The notes: generated by a model from the letters alone, not told the origin. Counted from the first letter of the stretch, positions 24,866 through 33,931 are shown. The stretch: DNA of 64,000 nt from Pseudoxanthomonas winnipegensis (GCF_004283755.1 NZ_SHMH01000006.1:326213-390212), one strand, 5' to 3'. Made by a program: numbers and translations.

Positions 24866-25594
24866 ATGCGCGCGCCTGAGCCGGGCGCGCCGGCCGACGC
24901 CGCGCCCTGGGCGATCGGCGCGGCGCTGGTGCTGGCCGTGGTCTATTCGCCGCTGGCGCACTGGGCCAATGCCAGCGGCCGCAGCGACCTGGCCGTGCTG
25001 GCCGGCGCGGCGCTGGTACTGATGCTGCTGATCGAACCGATCGCCCGGAGGCGCTGGTGGGCCTGGGCGCTGGGCGCGCTGCTGCTGGCCGCCCTGGTGC
25101 CGCTGTGGCGCTCGCCGCACGCGCTGCTGCTGCTGACAGCCCCGCCGGTGGTGTTCACCGGCTGGGTGGCCTGGTTCTTCGGCCGCAGCCTGCGCGCCGG
25201 GCGCGTGCCGCTGATCGGGCGCATCGTCGAGGGCCTGTACGCGCAGGCCGGGCAGCCGCTCAGCGACGACCAGCGCCGCTACACCCGGCGCCTGACCCAG
25301 GCCTGGACCGCGCTGCTGGCCGGCATGACCCTCGCCAACCTGGTGCTGGCGCTGTGCGCGGTGCCCGGCGGCGTGCTGGCGCAGCTGGGCCGGCCCTCGC
25401 CCTGGCCGATCTCCGACGCGCACGCCTCGCTGTTCGCCAACCTGCTCGGCTATGGGGTGATCGGTGGGTTCTTCCTGGGCGAGTACCTGCTGCGCGCGCG
25501 CTGGTTCCCGGTGCGGCCGTACCGCAACTTCGTCGACTTCGTGCGCCAGCTGGCGCGGCTGGGGCCGGGCTTCTGGCGCGATGTGCTGCGCTGA
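24866..25594 (+). CDS. aryl polyene cluster membrane protein (COG4648-like)
   Basis: A 242-residue integral membrane protein with about five helices (15-35, 38-60, 65-85, 90-105, 145-170, 195-215). The C-terminal RPYRNFVDFVRQLARLGPGFWRDVL is typical of the conserved membrane protein found in aryl polyene clusters. Its biochemical role is unknown; transport or anchoring of the biosynthetic enzymes are the usual suggestions. It begins 23 bases after the ACP stop. Confidence 0.75.
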   Translation: MRAPEPGAPADAAPWAIGAALVLAVVYSPLAHWANASGRSDLAVLAGAALVLMLLIEPIARRRWWAWALGALLLAALVPLWRSPHALLLLTAPPVVFTGWVAWFFGRSLRAGRVPLIGRIVEGLYAQAGQPLSDDQRRYTRRLTQAWTALLAGMTLANLVLALCAVPGGVLAQLGRPSPWPISDAHASLFANLLGYGVIGGFFLGEYLLRARWFPVRPYRNFVDFVRQLARLGPGFWRDVLR

Positions 25595-25653
25595 AGGCGG
25601 CTGCGCGCGGCCCAAGGGCGCGGTCCGGAGCGGCGTTAAAAAATCGCAAAATC

Positions 25654-25693
25654 CCGCCGCCCAAGTGCGCGGCGGCCGGGTATCCTGTCGGGC
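25654..25693 (+). promoter_or_regulatory. hairpin and possible promoter upstream of the PlsC-like gene
   Basis: An AT-rich patch (TTAAAAAATCGCAAAAT, 25636-25652) leads into hairpin CCGCCGC/GCGGCGG (25654-25675) and a TATCCT hexamer (25681-25686) 8 bases before the ATG. It could be an internal promoter with a short leader or a weak attenuator. The 99-base gap is the largest within this part of the operon. Confidence 0.3.
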
Positions 25694-26473
25694 ATGAGCA
25701 TTTCGACAGAGAACATGGACGTGCAGCCGTCGAGGTCCCTGGGCCAACTGGCCTGGGGCGCCTGGAACCTGCTGCAACTGGCGTTCACGCTGCTCTGGAC
25801 GGCCACCCTGTGCAGCCTGGTGCTGCTGCTCTACGTGCTGGGCGTGCCGGTCGCGCGCCTGCTGCGCATGGCCCCGCGCGTGTGGGCGCCGGTGCTGGTG
25901 GCCGGGGCGGGCGCCAGACTGGTGGTCGAAGGCGGGCAGGACATCGACTGGTCGCGCCCGCATCTGATCGTCTCCAATCACCAGTCGGTGATCGACATCT
26001 GCGCGCTGTACATGGCCGTGCCGGTGCCGCTGCGCTTCCTGCTCAAGGACGAGATGCGCAAGGTGCCGTTCGTGAACTGGTACGCGCGCGCCACCGGCAT
26101 GCTGTTCCTGGACCGCGACAGCCGCCGCGCCGGGGCGATCGTGCGTCGCCAGGCCGCCGCGCTGCTGGCCGCCGGGCAGACCCTGTGCCTGTTCCCCGAG
26201 GGCACGCGCAGCCGCACCGGCGAGCTGGCGCCGTTCAAGGCCGGGCTGCTGCAGGCCGCCATCGACGCCGGCGTGCCGGTGATCCCGGTGGCGCTGGACG
26301 GCTGCGGCAAGGTGCTGCCGCCGCAGGGCCTGTTCCGCGTGCGGCCCGGCACCATCCGCGTTCGCATCGGCACGCCGATCGACCCGCACCAGCCCGGCGA
26401 CCCGCTGGACCGCCAGGCGCTCACACAGCGTGTCCACGACGCCGTGCGCACGATGCTGGAACCGCGGATCTGA
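25694..26473 (+). CDS. PlsC-type acyltransferase
   Basis: A 259-residue 1-acylglycerol-3-phosphate acyltransferase-like protein with an N-terminal membrane helix (25-55). Motif I NHQSVID (the NHxxxxD type), motif II around LFLDRDSRR, motif III FPEGTRSRTG and a late PVIPVALDG block are intact. In aryl polyene clusters the acyltransferases are thought to transfer the polyene acid to a lipid or sugar head group. Followed 8 bases later by a dehydratase gene. Confidence 0.88.
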   Translation: MSISTENMDVQPSRSLGQLAWGAWNLLQLAFTLLWTATLCSLVLLLYVLGVPVARLLRMAPRVWAPVLVAGAGARLVVEGGQDIDWSRPHLIVSNHQSVIDICALYMAVPVPLRFLLKDEMRKVPFVNWYARATGMLFLDRDSRRAGAIVRRQAAALLAAGQTLCLFPEGTRSRTGELAPFKAGLLQAAIDAGVPVIPVALDGCGKVLPPQGLFRVRPGTIRVRIGTPIDPHQPGDPLDRQALTQRVHDAVRTMLEPRI

Positions 26474-26481
26474 GCCAGGGC

Positions 26482-26763
26482 ATGGAATTCGCCGTCGCGT
26501 CCGACCACCCGGCCCTGCCGGGCCATTTCCCAGGCCAGCCGATCGTGCCCGGCGTGGTGCTGCTGGACCATGTGCTGGAGGCGATCGCCGCCGCGCACGG
26601 CCCGTTGCCCGGCGCGCTGCGCCTGCCGCAGGTGAAGTTCGTCCAGCCGCTGCTGCCGGACCAGACCGCGCGGGTGGAGCTGGACGGCGCCGCGCCGCGC
26701 TGGAAGTTCCGCGTGCTGCGCGCGGACACCGTGCTGGCCAGCGGCGAGGTGGTGGCCGCATGA
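26482..26763 (+). CDS. hotdog-fold 3-hydroxyacyl-ACP dehydratase (ApeI-like)
   Basis: A 93-residue hotdog protein with the FabA/FabZ-type motif HFPGQPIVPGVVLLDHVLE (residues 15-33). Small dehydratases of this kind (ApeI) remove water in each extension cycle of aryl polyene synthesis to give the conjugated double bonds. The stop overlaps the next ATG by 4 bases. The length is short but normal for this subfamily. Confidence 0.85.
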   Translation: MEFAVASDHPALPGHFPGQPIVPGVVLLDHVLEAIAAAHGPLPGALRLPQVKFVQPLLPDQTARVELDGAAPRWKFRVLRADTVLASGEVVAA

Positions 26764-27743
26764 GCACGGCCTGGAAGCAACGCCCCGAGGGCGGCAACCG
26801 TCTGGCCCTGCGCGTGCTGCGCGCCATCGCCTGCCACGGCGGGCGCGGCCTGGCGCGCGCACTGCTGTGGCCGATCACGCTGTACTTCATGGCCGTGCGC
26901 GGGCCCGAGCGCCGCGCCTCGCGCGCCTACCTGGCGCGCGTGCTCCATCGCCCGGTGCGCTGGCGCGATGTCGCCCGCCACATCCATACCTTCGCCTCGG
27001 TGATCCTGGACCGGGTGTTCCTGCTGAGCGGGCGCATGGGCGAGTTCGAGGTTGGCGTCACCGGTCTGGACCAGCTGCATGCGCAGATGGACAAGGGTCG
27101 CGGCGTGCTGATCTTCGGCTCGCACCTGGGCAGCTTCGACGCGCTGCGCGTGCTGGCCCAGGAGCGCCCGGACGTGCAGGTCAAGGTGGTCCTGGACAAG
27201 GCCCAGGCGCCGGCGATGACCGAGATGCTGGCCGCGCTCAACCCGCGCCTGGCCGACTGCATCATCGACGCCAGCCAGGACAGCACCTCGATCGTCATGG
27301 CGATCAAGCACGCCACCGACGAAGGCCACCTGGTCGCGCTGCTGGTCGACCGCGCGCGGCCTGAGGACCCGTGCCTGCCGGCGCAGTTCCTCGGCGCGCA
27401 GGCGCAGTTCCCGACCTCGCCGTGGCTGATCGGCGCGGTGCTCAAGGTGCCGGTGGTGCTGGCCTTCGGCCTGTACCAGGGCCGCGCGCGCTACACGCTG
27501 GCGTTCGAGACCTTCAGCGAAGGCCTGGAGGTGCCGCGCCGCAACCGCGCCGCGACCCTGGGCGCACTCATCCGTGGTTATGCCGCGCGGCTGGAGCATC
27601 ATGTGTGCGCCGCGCCCTACAACTGGTTCAACTTCTATGATTTCTGGAACACCAAGCCCGACCCGGATCCTGCCGCTGTGGCTCCGGGCGCTGACGCTGA
27701 CGCTGCTGTGCAGCGCCGCACCTCTGTCCGCCGCGTCGCCTGA
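26760..27743 (+). CDS. LpxL/HtrB-type lysophospholipid acyltransferase
   Basis: A 327-residue acyltransferase of the lipid A biosynthesis type. It has the HxxxxD motif in FGSHLGSFD, the VDRARPED block and the conserved C-terminal PYNWFNFYDFW. About 30 residues after that block are low-complexity (PDPDPAAVAPGADAD) and their DNA overlaps the signal peptide of the next gene. It may attach the finished polyene to an outer-membrane lipid. Coupled to the dehydratase by ATGA. Confidence 0.88.
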   Translation: MSTAWKQRPEGGNRLALRVLRAIACHGGRGLARALLWPITLYFMAVRGPERRASRAYLARVLHRPVRWRDVARHIHTFASVILDRVFLLSGRMGEFEVGVTGLDQLHAQMDKGRGVLIFGSHLGSFDALRVLAQERPDVQVKVVLDKAQAPAMTEMLAALNPRLADCIIDASQDSTSIVMAIKHATDEGHLVALLVDRARPEDPCLPAQFLGAQAQFPTSPWLIGAVLKVPVVLAFGLYQGRARYTLAFETFSEGLEVPRRNRAATLGALIRGYAARLEHHVCAAPYNWFNFYDFWNTKPDPDPAAVAPGADADAAVQRRTSVRRVA

Positions 27744-28317
27744 CGCGGTCGATCCGGCCTGGATCCTGTCCAAGATCGCCCGCAGCGACGATATCTCCAC
27801 CCCGTTCGTCGAGCTGCGCGGCTCGGCCCTGCTCAAGGCGCCGCTGCGCGTGGAAGGCCGCTACGCGCGCCAGGCCGACACCACCCTGGTGCGCGAGGTC
27901 ACCGCGCCCTACCACGAGAAGATCACGCTGAAGGGCCAGACCGCCACGCTGGAGCGCGACGGCAAGGCCACGCGCACCTTCTCGCTGGCGCGCGCGCCGG
28001 AGCTGGCCGATCTGCAAAAAGGCTTCGGCGCCCTGCTGAGCGGCGACGCCAGCCAGCTCGAGCAGCATTACGCGCTCAGCGCCACCGGCACGCGCCAGGC
28101 CTGGCAGCTGCGCCTGGACCCCAAGGACGCCACCGCGGCCAAGGTGCCGGTGCGCGGCATCCAGCTCTACGGGCAAGGCGCCGAGCTGCGCTGCATCGAG
28201 ACCACCGACGCCAAGGGCCAGGCCCAGCGCACGCTGCTGGCCGGCGCGGCGCATGCGGCTCAGGGCGTGGATGACGGCGCGGCCCTGACCGCGCTGTGCC
28301 GCGGCCACGCCGGGTGA
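27637..28317 (+). CDS. LolA-related outer membrane lipoprotein carrier
   Basis: A 226-residue exported protein with a signal peptide ILPLWLRALTLTLLCSAAPLSAA. The mature part has the features of the LolA-like carriers in aryl polyene clusters (VELRGSALLKAPLRVEGRYARQ, VTAPYHEKITLKGQ). It may carry the lipid-linked polyene across the periplasm. The only ATG that keeps the signal peptide is 27637, so the gene overlaps the acyltransferase by 107 bases in another frame. The stop overlaps the GTG of the exporter gene. Confidence 0.8.
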   Translation: MISGTPSPTRILPLWLRALTLTLLCSAAPLSAASPDAVDPAWILSKIARSDDISTPFVELRGSALLKAPLRVEGRYARQADTTLVREVTAPYHEKITLKGQTATLERDGKATRTFSLARAPELADLQKGFGALLSGDASQLEQHYALSATGTRQAWQLRLDPKDATAAKVPVRGIQLYGQGAELRCIETTDAKGQAQRTLLAGAAHAAQGVDDGAALTALCRGHAG

Positions 28318-30674
28318 GTCTGCCGCCCGTCGCGCGCACCGGCCTGGCGCTGCTCTGGCTGGCGCTCCTGCTCGCGCTCGGCGCGTGGATCGGCAGCACG
28401 CTCAAGCTGTCCGGCGACCTGCGCAAGTTCATGCCCGAGGCGCGTACCCCCGCGCAGAAGCTGCTGCTGGACGAGCTGGGCGAAGGCCCCGGTTCGCGCC
28501 TGCTGCTGCTGGCCATGTCCGGCAGCGATCAGGCCACGCTGGCGGCGCAGTCCAAGGCGCTGCGCGCGCGCCTGGCCAGCCAGCGCGAGGCGATCTCGAT
28601 GGTCGCCAACGGCGACGTGTCGCCGGGCGATGCGATCCCGGCCAAGTGGCTGCCGTACCGCTTCCTGCTGACCGACCGCTACGACGCCCATCCGCTGGAC
28701 GCGGCCACGCTGCACGCCGAACTGGCCGAGCGCGTGCAGGACCTGGGCTCGCCGGCGGCCGAGATGATCGAGCCGATGCTGCCGCGCGATCCCACGCTCG
28801 AACTGCTGTACGTGGCCCAGCGCCTGCAGCCGGCCAGCACGCCGCAGCTGATCGACGGGGTGTGGTTCGACAAGGCCGGCAAGCGCGCGCTGCTGGTGGT
28901 GGAGACGGTGGCCGGCGGCTTCGATCCCAGCGGCCAGCAGCAGGCGGTGGGCGGCATCCGCGCCGCGTTCGAGGCGGTGGCCAAGGGCAGCACCAGCCAG
29001 CTGCTGCTGACCGGGCCGGGCGCGTTCTCGGTGGAGATCAGCACGCGCACGCAGAACGAGACCCAGTGGATCGGCATGCTCGACACCGGCGGGCTGATCC
29101 TGCTGCTGCTGATCGCCTACCGCAGCTGGAAGATCCCGCTGCTGGGCGTATTGCCGCTGGCCAGCGCCGGCCTGGTGGGCATGGTCGCGGTGATGCTGTG
29201 CTTCGAGCAGGTGCACGGCATCACGCTGGCCTTCGGCTTCACCCTGATCGGCGTGGTGCAGGACTATCCGATCCATCTGTTCAGCCATCAGCGTCCGGGG
29301 CTCTCGCCCTACGCCAACGCGCGCCATCTGTGGCCGACGCTGGCCACCGGCGTGGTGTCCACCTGCATCGCGTATGTGACCTTCTTCTTCTCCGGCGTCG
29401 AAGGCCTGCGTCAGCTGGCGGTGTTCACCATCTGCGGGCTGGGCGGCGCGGCGCTGCTGACACGCCTGCTGCTGCCGGCGCTGATCGATCCCTCGCCGCG
29501 CGACTATGCCGACTCGCGCCTGATGGCGCGGCTGTTCGTGCTGATCGATCGCCTGCCGCGGCCGCGCTGGTCGCTGCTGGGCCTGGCCGTGGTCGCGGCG
29601 GTGGTGATCGTCGCCAGCCCGACCCCGTTCTGGCAGGACGACCTGTCCAAGCTGACCCCGGTGCCGCGCGAGTCGCTGATGCAGGACGGGGAGCTGCGCA
29701 GCGAGCTGGGCGCGCCGGACGTGATGTACGTGCTGAGCCTGCAGGCGCCCGACCGGCAGGCCGCGCTGGCCGCCTCGTCCGCCCTGCGCACGCGCCTGGA
29801 CGCGCAGGTCGCCGCCGGCAACCTGGCCAGCTACGACATGGCCGCACGCTACCTGCCGACCATCGCGACCCAGCGCAAGCGCCAGGCGCAGCTGCCCGCG
29901 CCGGAAGCGGCGCGCGCGATGCTGGAACAGGCCACCGCCGGGCTGCCGTTCCGCAGCGATGTCTTCGCCCCGTTCCTGGCCGACCTGGAGCAGGCGCGCA
30001 CCGCCAGGCCGCTGGACGCGCCGGACCTCGCCGACACGCCGCTGGCCACGGGCGTGCAGGGCCTGCTGCTGGAAGGCGAAGGCCACACCACCGCCCTGGT
30101 CTCGCTCAGCGGCCTGCGCGATCCGGCCGCGCTCACCGCCGCGCTGGCCGGCACGGGCGCGCAGCTGATGGACCTGCGCGAGGCCTCGCGCACGCTGGTG
30201 CTCACCTACCACCGCGTGCTGGTGGCCATGGGCGTGGCCGCGGTGCTGCTGGCCATCGCCGTCAGCGTGTCGCTGCGCGAGCGCCGCCGCATCGTGCGCG
30301 TGCTGCTGCCGATGGGCCTGAGCGTGCTGCTGATCCTGGCGGTGCTGCGCGGCGCGGGCGTGGAGCTCAACCTGTTCCACCTGATCTCGCTGATCCTCGG
30401 CGCCGGGCTGGGCCTGGACTACGCGCTGTTCTTCGACCATGCCGGCGACGATGCGGCCGACCAGCGCCGCACCCTGCACGCGCTGATCGTGTGCAGCCTG
30501 ATGACGCTGCTGGTGTTCGTGCTGCTGGGCCTGTCCAGCATCCCGGTGCTGCGGGCGATCGGTTCGACCGTGGCGATGGGCGTGGTGTTCAACTTCGTGC
30601 TGGCGCTGCTGGTCTCGCGCGAGCACGCGCGCGGCGACGATGCGCCGGGCGCGCAGGCAGCCGCGCATGGCTGA
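28314..30674 (+). CDS. MMPL/RND-type exporter
   Basis: A 786-residue inner-membrane protein with two repeats, each a membrane helix, a large periplasmic loop and five more helices (clusters at about 255-400 and 630-770). It is of the MMPL family, which exports lipids and lipid-linked products in several systems. The GTG start overlaps the LolA-like stop by 4 bases (GTGA). In the pigment cluster it is the natural candidate to move the polyene lipid out of the inner membrane to the LolA-like carrier. Confidence 0.88.
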   Translation: MSLPPVARTGLALLWLALLLALGAWIGSTLKLSGDLRKFMPEARTPAQKLLLDELGEGPGSRLLLLAMSGSDQATLAAQSKALRARLASQREAISMVANGDVSPGDAIPAKWLPYRFLLTDRYDAHPLDAATLHAELAERVQDLGSPAAEMIEPMLPRDPTLELLYVAQRLQPASTPQLIDGVWFDKAGKRALLVVETVAGGFDPSGQQQAVGGIRAAFEAVAKGSTSQLLLTGPGAFSVEISTRTQNETQWIGMLDTGGLILLLLIAYRSWKIPLLGVLPLASAGLVGMVAVMLCFEQVHGITLAFGFTLIGVVQDYPIHLFSHQRPGLSPYANARHLWPTLATGVVSTCIAYVTFFFSGVEGLRQLAVFTICGLGGAALLTRLLLPALIDPSPRDYADSRLMARLFVLIDRLPRPRWSLLGLAVVAAVVIVASPTPFWQDDLSKLTPVPRESLMQDGELRSELGAPDVMYVLSLQAPDRQAALAASSALRTRLDAQVAAGNLASYDMAARYLPTIATQRKRQAQLPAPEAARAMLEQATAGLPFRSDVFAPFLADLEQARTARPLDAPDLADTPLATGVQGLLLEGEGHTTALVSLSGLRDPAALTAALAGTGAQLMDLREASRTLVLTYHRVLVAMGVAAVLLAIAVSVSLRERRRIVRVLLPMGLSVLLILAVLRGAGVELNLFHLISLILGAGLGLDYALFFDHAGDDAADQRRTLHALIVCSLMTLLVFVLLGLSSIPVLRAIGSTVAMGVVFNFVLALLVSREHARGDDAPGAQAAAHG

Positions 30675-31110
30675 GGTTGCCCTGCCGCGCACGCGCGCGG
30701 AGATCGCACGGCTGGTGCCGCACCAGGGCCTGATGTGCCTGTGGGAGGAAGTGCTGGACTGGAGCGACACGGCACTGGTCCTGCGCAGCCACGGCCATCG
30801 CGCGCCCGACCATCCGCTGCGCCGGCATGGTCGGCTGCACGCGGTGCACCTGTGCGAATACGGCGCCCAGGCCATGGCCGTGCACGGCGGCCTGCTCGGC
30901 CAGGCCAGCGGCGCGCCGGTGCGACCGGGCATGCTGGTGGCGCTGCGCGGCGTGCAGTTGCACGTGGACACGCTCGATGGCCTCGAGCAGGCGCTGGAAG
31001 GCCATGCCGAGCTGCTGATGCACACGCCCGACAGCCAGCAGTACGGTTTCCGCATCCTGCACGCCGGCACCCTGCTGGCCGAAGGCCGCGCCTCGGTGAT
31101 GCTGGGCTGA
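30667..31110 (+). CDS. hotdog-fold dehydratase (ApeP-like)
   Basis: A 147-residue second hotdog dehydratase with the PHQGLMCLWEEVLDW segment and the HAVHLCEYGAQAMAVHGGLL helix that are typical of ApeP. It pairs with the small ApeI-like protein for double bond formation. The ATG lies 8 bases before the end of the exporter gene. Confidence 0.83.
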   Translation: MAEVALPRTRAEIARLVPHQGLMCLWEEVLDWSDTALVLRSHGHRAPDHPLRRHGRLHAVHLCEYGAQAMAVHGGLLGQASGAPVRPGMLVALRGVQLHVDTLDGLEQALEGHAELLMHTPDSQQYGFRILHAGTLLAEGRASVMLG

Positions 31111-31161
31111 CGCGAGGGGTGGGGCGGTGGCCTTGGGAGAAGCAACAGCCTCCCAAATCGC

Positions 31162-31277
31162 TGTAGAGCGGAGCTTGTGGCAATCCCCTTTTGGGGACTC
31201 CGCTGCTCTTCGTTCGTTTCGTGAGGAAGGCCCCAGCGGAGTCCCCAAAAGGGGATTGCCACAAGCTCCGCTCTACA
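31162..31277. repeat. REPIN-like palindrome R3 with lengthened arms
   Basis: The arms are a perfect 44-bp inverted repeat (31162-31205 and 31234-31277), against 24 bp in the other copies. Both arms hold the same extra 20 bases between GAGCTTG and CTCCGCTG; the extra segment is itself a small hairpin (TCCCC TTTT GGGGA). It lies between the ApeP-like and FabG-like genes. Confidence 0.95.
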
Positions 31278-31351
31278 AGGAGGTCGCGACGTGGTGTGAA
31301 GAGACAGGTACTCCCCCCAAACCGCATGCAGCGCATTGTTACCATGCGCCC

Positions 31352-32098
31352 ATGACTTCATCGACGACTTCAAAGCCGGCGCGGCGCGCGCTGGTGACCG
31401 GCGGCAGTGGCGACCTGGGCGGGGCGATCTGCACCGCGCTGGGCGCGGCAGGCTTCGAGGTGATCGTGCATGCAAACGGCAACCTGGCGCGCGCCCAGGC
31501 TGTGGCGCAACGCATCGCCGAATCCGGCGGACGCGCGCAGGTCGTGGCCTTCGACCTGGCCGACGCCGATGCCTGCGCCACGGCCATCGCCACCCTGCTG
31601 GAAGCTGGCCCGGTGCAGGTGGTGGTCAACAACGCCGGCATCCATGACGACGCGCCGATGGCCGGCATGAGCGCGCAGCAGTGGCATCGCGTCATCGATG
31701 TCTCGCTGCACGGCTTCTTCCACGTCACCCAGCCCTTGCTGCTGCCGATGGCGCGCACGCGCTGGGGCCGCGTCATCAGCGTGTCTTCGGTCGCGGCGGT
31801 GATCGGCAACCGCGGCCAGGTCAACTACGCCGCGGCCAAGTCGGCCCTGCACGGCGCCACCAAGTCGCTGGCCCGCGAGATGGCCAGCCGCGGCATCACC
31901 GCCAACGTGGTCGCGCCCGGCGTGATCGAGGGCGCGATGATCGGCGCGCAGTTCCCGCCCGAGGCGATCAAGCAACTGGTCCCCGCCGCCCGCGCCGGCA
32001 AGCCCGAGGAAGTCGCTGCGCTGGTGGCCTTTCTCTGCTCGGACGCCGCCGGCTACATCAACGGCCAGGTGATCGGCGTCAATGGCGGGATGGCATAG
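31352..32098 (+). CDS. 3-oxoacyl-ACP reductase (FabG-like, pigment pathway)
   Basis: A 248-residue short-chain dehydrogenase/reductase. The NAD(P) motif TGGSGDLGG lies at 16-24, NNAG at 93-96 and the catalytic set at Ser146, Tyr159 and Lys163 (VNYAAAKSAL). It would reduce the 3-oxo group made by the ketosynthase in each extension cycle. The start is an ATG after a 241-base gap filled mostly by REPIN R3, so it may have its own promoter. Confidence 0.9.
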   Translation: MTSSTTSKPARRALVTGGSGDLGGAICTALGAAGFEVIVHANGNLARAQAVAQRIAESGGRAQVVAFDLADADACATAIATLLEAGPVQVVVNNAGIHDDAPMAGMSAQQWHRVIDVSLHGFFHVTQPLLLPMARTRWGRVISVSSVAAVIGNRGQVNYAAAKSALHGATKSLAREMASRGITANVVAPGVIEGAMIGAQFPPEAIKQLVPAARAGKPEEVAALVAFLCSDAAGYINGQVIGVNGGMA

Positions 32099-32201
32099 GA
32101 AAGGCCGCCGATGGGCTCTCGGCCTCAAGCAGGGCAAACAGGAGGGCGAAGCGCTCTGCTTTTGTGGGAGCAACTGTCTCTCAGGTCACGCCGCGGCCCC
32201 T

Positions 32202-32276
32202 TGTAGAGCGGAGCTTGCTCCGCTGCGTTCCGACCGGATCGTCGGCAAGGCCTAGCGGAGCAAGTTCCGCTCTTCC
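32202..32276. repeat. REPIN-like palindrome, copy R4
   Basis: TGTAGAGCGGAGCTTGCTCC with a right arm GGAGCAAGTTCCGCTCTTCCA that carries two mismatches. It lies between the convergent FabG-like and halogenase-like genes, where it could act as a bidirectional terminator. Confidence 0.85.
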
Positions 32277-32306
32277 ACCCAGCACACCCACAACCCACAG
32301 CGGGGG

Positions 32307-33929
32307 TTATGCCGCCTCTGCGTACCAGGCGGGCTCCAGCGACGCGATGGGCGGCGCGGTGCCGGCCAGCAAGGCCGCCAGGCCATGGTTGTCGAGGTCC
32401 ACATGCGCCGCATTGGCGCGGGCCAGGATCTCGCCGGCCAGCCATTCCATGCGCGCGACGTTGGATGCCAGGCGTGCGGTGAGGGCGTCGGGGTCGAGCG
32501 TGTCGTTCAAGGCGCGATTGAGTTCGAAGAACCAGTCGATCGCGTACTGGTCCAGCAGGCGACCGTCGGTCAGCGGAGCCGGGTGGGGCGCGTTGCGCCG
32601 GCCCCATTCGGCCAGCAAGGCCTGCACGGCCAGATTGAGCGCGCGCCCGCGCTGGAACAGCGGCCGCAGCCGCCCCAGCAGCGGCACATCGGTCAGGCGT
32701 CCGGCGAAGTACAGCGGCGCCAGCAGCGACCAATAGTAGGTGTAGTCCCAGATCACCTTGACCGGCATCACCTGCGCATCGCCGAACAGCGGGTACTGGC
32801 CCTGGTAGAGGGTCAGGGTGTTCTCGTAGAAGCCGCTGTAGAGCTGGTTGTAGATGCCCGCGTACGGTGCGATCCCTTCCCCGGCGCGATCGCGCGCGAC
32901 CAGGTCGGTGATGTAGCCGTTGGCGATGGCGATGAAGTCGCTGCCCGGCGAATAGAACGGGTCCAGGAACACGCCGGCCTCGCCGGTCAGCGCCCAGCGG
33001 TCGCCGGAGAACACCTGCTTGCAGCCGTAGGAGAAGTCGCGCAGGAACATGAAGTCCATCAGCGCATGCTCGGGTTGCTCCAGCGCGGCGGCCACGCGCG
33101 GCTGGTGCGTGCGCAGCCAGTCCATCGCCTTGGCGTGGGTGTTCATCGTCTCCAGCGGATGCGCGTCGGCATCGCAGACGATGCCCAGCGAATGCGCGCC
33201 GCAGGACAGCGGGATCAGCCAGAACCAATAGCCCGGTCCGCACATGTGGTTGGTCGAGCGCCAGCGGTCCGGCGGCGTGCAGCGCGCCAGCCAGGCCGGA
33301 TCGTCGGACCAGTCGTTGGGATCGATGAAGCCTTCCACGCGCCACCACACCGCATTGGCATAGTGCGCATTGGGCTGGGCCAGGCCGAGCTTGCGCTTGA
33401 GCAGGCCGGCGCGGCCGCTGGCATCGACCACCCAGCGCGCGTCCAGCGTGGCCGCCGCGCCGTCGCGTTCGAAGCGCACGCCGTGATCGGCCTCACCGGA
33501 GGCCAGGTCCACGCCGCGCACGCTCGCGCCATCGATAAAGTTCACGCCCAGCGCACGCGCGCGCTCGCCGAGGAAGTTCTCGAAGCGGCCGCGGTCGATC
33601 TGCCAGGACGGGGTGGGCAGCAGCTGGCTCACGCCCAGTTCGGTGCACTGGTCGATCCGCCACTGGCCCTCGGAGAAGAAGAAGCGGAAACCGAACTTGC
33701 GCAGATGCTCGGCATCCAGATGCGCGCGCAGGCCGAGCACGTCGCTGAAATAGTGCGCGCCGATCTCCACGGTCGACTCGCCCACCTTGAACGCGCCTTC
33801 GCGCACCGGATGGGCGCGGCGCTCGATCACGCTGATCGCCAGGGCCGGATCGCGCGCCTTGAGCTGCAGGGCCAGGGTCAGTCCGGCCAGGCCGCCGCCG
33901 AGGATGGCCACATCGGTCCGCGCATTCAT
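32307..33929 (-). CDS. second flavin-dependent halogenase-family oxidoreductase
   Basis: A 540-residue FAD protein. GGGLAG (11-16) is the dinucleotide motif, KVGES (48-52) resembles the halogenase G[V/E]GES block, and WFWLIP at 235-240 is a clear WxWxIP signature. Lys78 in LRKFGFRFFF is a candidate catalytic lysine. It is about 80 residues longer than the other flavoprotein of the cluster and only distantly similar. Two enzymes could place two halogens or have different roles (halogenation and hydroxylation). It starts 2 bases downstream of the glycosyltransferase stop, in the same minus-strand operon. Confidence 0.8.
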   Translation of the reverse strand: MNARTDVAILGGGLAGLTLALQLKARDPALAISVIERRAHPVREGAFKVGESTVEIGAHYFSDVLGLRAHLDAEHLRKFGFRFFFSEGQWRIDQCTELGVSQLLPTPSWQIDRGRFENFLGERARALGVNFIDGASVRGVDLASGEADHGVRFERDGAAATLDARWVVDASGRAGLLKRKLGLAQPNAHYANAVWWRVEGFIDPNDWSDDPAWLARCTPPDRWRSTNHMCGPGYWFWLIPLSCGAHSLGIVCDADAHPLETMNTHAKAMDWLRTHQPRVAAALEQPEHALMDFMFLRDFSYGCKQVFSGDRWALTGEAGVFLDPFYSPGSDFIAIANGYITDLVARDRAGEGIAPYAGIYNQLYSGFYENTLTLYQGQYPLFGDAQVMPVKVIWDYTYYWSLLAPLYFAGRLTDVPLLGRLRPLFQRGRALNLAVQALLAEWGRRNAPHPAPLTDGRLLDQYAIDWFFELNRALNDTLDPDALTARLASNVARMEWLAGEILARANAAHVDLDNHGLAALLAGTAPPIASLEPAWYAEAA

Positions 33930-33931
33930 CT

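Noticed and set aside
28260..31475. A 1071-residue minus-strand open frame
   Set aside because: Antisense to the MMPL exporter and dehydratase genes, which have real motifs.
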